From NCBI RefSeq assembly GCF_032854445.1, contig NC_088305.1, forward strand, positions 18,091,717 to 18,155,716: DNA of 64,000 nucleotides, written 5' to 3'. The position numbers were made by a program, and so were the translations under genes. Below, one piece after another: positions 63,906 through 64,000 of the stretch. Numbering within the stretch: position 1 is the first letter of the stretch; the number at the start of each line of letters is the position of its first letter. The notes beneath the pieces are model-generated. The model saw only the letters and a list, made by a program, of their open reading frames with translations, made no database searches and was not told the DNA's origin. This DNA is from Liolophura sinensis. Taxonomy: Eukaryota > Mollusca > Polyplacophora > Chitonida > Chitonidae.

Positions 63906-64000
63906 AAGAAAGTATAACTCATCAACTGTGGTGATGTTTAGTAATTGTTGGTCTGTGAGAATGTCTTCTCATCAGGAGGGCAGACTGGATGACTTCAGAC
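63906..64000. other. Spacer start at right window edge
   Basis: Sequence upstream of the last frame, of the short type (gccataagaaag), continuing as ordinary spacer to the edge. No sign that the array is ending. Confidence 0.8.

Larger units (their letters stand above)
1..64000 (-). repeat. Tandem array of nanos gene units (41 copies, continues past both edges)
   Basis: Head-to-tail units fill the window without a gap or foreign insertion. Stop-to-stop spacing is 1,671-1,674 bp where the intervening unit start is long, 1,516-1,520 bp where it is short, and shorter still around the two 501-bp deletions. Units differ by scattered point changes, small indels and a variable T-run. The window opens inside a coding frame and closes inside a spacer, so the true array is longer. 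All units have one orientation, as expected of growth by unequal crossing-over or replication slippage. Single-copy or low-copy nanos is the usual animal state as far as I know. That this is real amplification rather than an assembly artefact is supported by the ordered, non-random pattern of variants, but is not proven. Confidence 0.97.

Noticed and set aside
1-64000. Prokaryotic operon, CRISPR array or transposon cluster
   Set aside because: Repeats are 1.5-1.7 kb gene units with TATA and AATAAA signals and an animal-specific protein domain. There are no short spaced repeats, no transposase and no terminal inverted repeats.
1-64000. Assembly artefact producing the repeats
   Set aside because: Units carry distinct, ordered variants and deletion scars rather than identical copies. 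The near-identical 22-kb blocks do still deserve a read-level check.

Overview
The whole 64 kb window is one uninterrupted tandem array of a single gene unit. I count 41 copies, all on the minus strand, the first cut by the window edge. Each carries an open reading frame for a small Nanos protein, the RNA-binding translational repressor of animal germ cells. The diagnosis rests on the C-terminal double CCHC zinc finger, which in the 202-residue form reads C138-x2-C141-x12-H154-x10-C165 and C173-x2-C176-x7-H184-x4-C189. That is the exact spacing of the zf-nanos domain, which is known from metazoans. With a eukaryotic TATA box, an AATAAA signal and AT-rich spacers, this points to an animal nuclear genome. 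I cannot name the species or phylum from the sequence.

Layout: the full unit is about 1,672 bp. On the minus strand, 5' to 3', it holds a spacer of about 950 bp, a TATA box 46-53 bp upstream of the first ATG, a 609-bp intron-free frame, a short 3' UTR and an AATAAA about 100 bp past the stop. A short unit of about 1,520 bp lacks a 152-bp block that holds the TATA box, the presumed transcription start and codons 1-21. Seventeen copies are short and 24 are long. Two long copies (15748-15987, 37891-38130) have lost the 3' two-thirds of the gene through a 501-bp deletion. One (28299-28907) has a nonsense codon, and the first has lost its ATG.

Higher-order structure: the array was built by repeated multi-unit duplications. 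The largest is a 14-unit block of about 21.3 kb, with copies at 6853-28195 and 28996-50337 (offset 22,143 bp), in which I noticed only a handful of differences. Smaller nested duplications have offsets of 8,057, 4,209 and 1,520 bp. Shared variants mark the lineage of each unit.

Nothing else is recognisable: no other protein family, tRNA, rRNA, transposon or CRISPR. The main interest is the amplification of a germline regulator, the mixture of promoter-bearing and promoterless units, and a possible extra 5' exon in the spacer that would splice in frame to the known frame. Coordinates of all minus-strand frames include the stop codon. Residue numbers refer to the 202-residue form.
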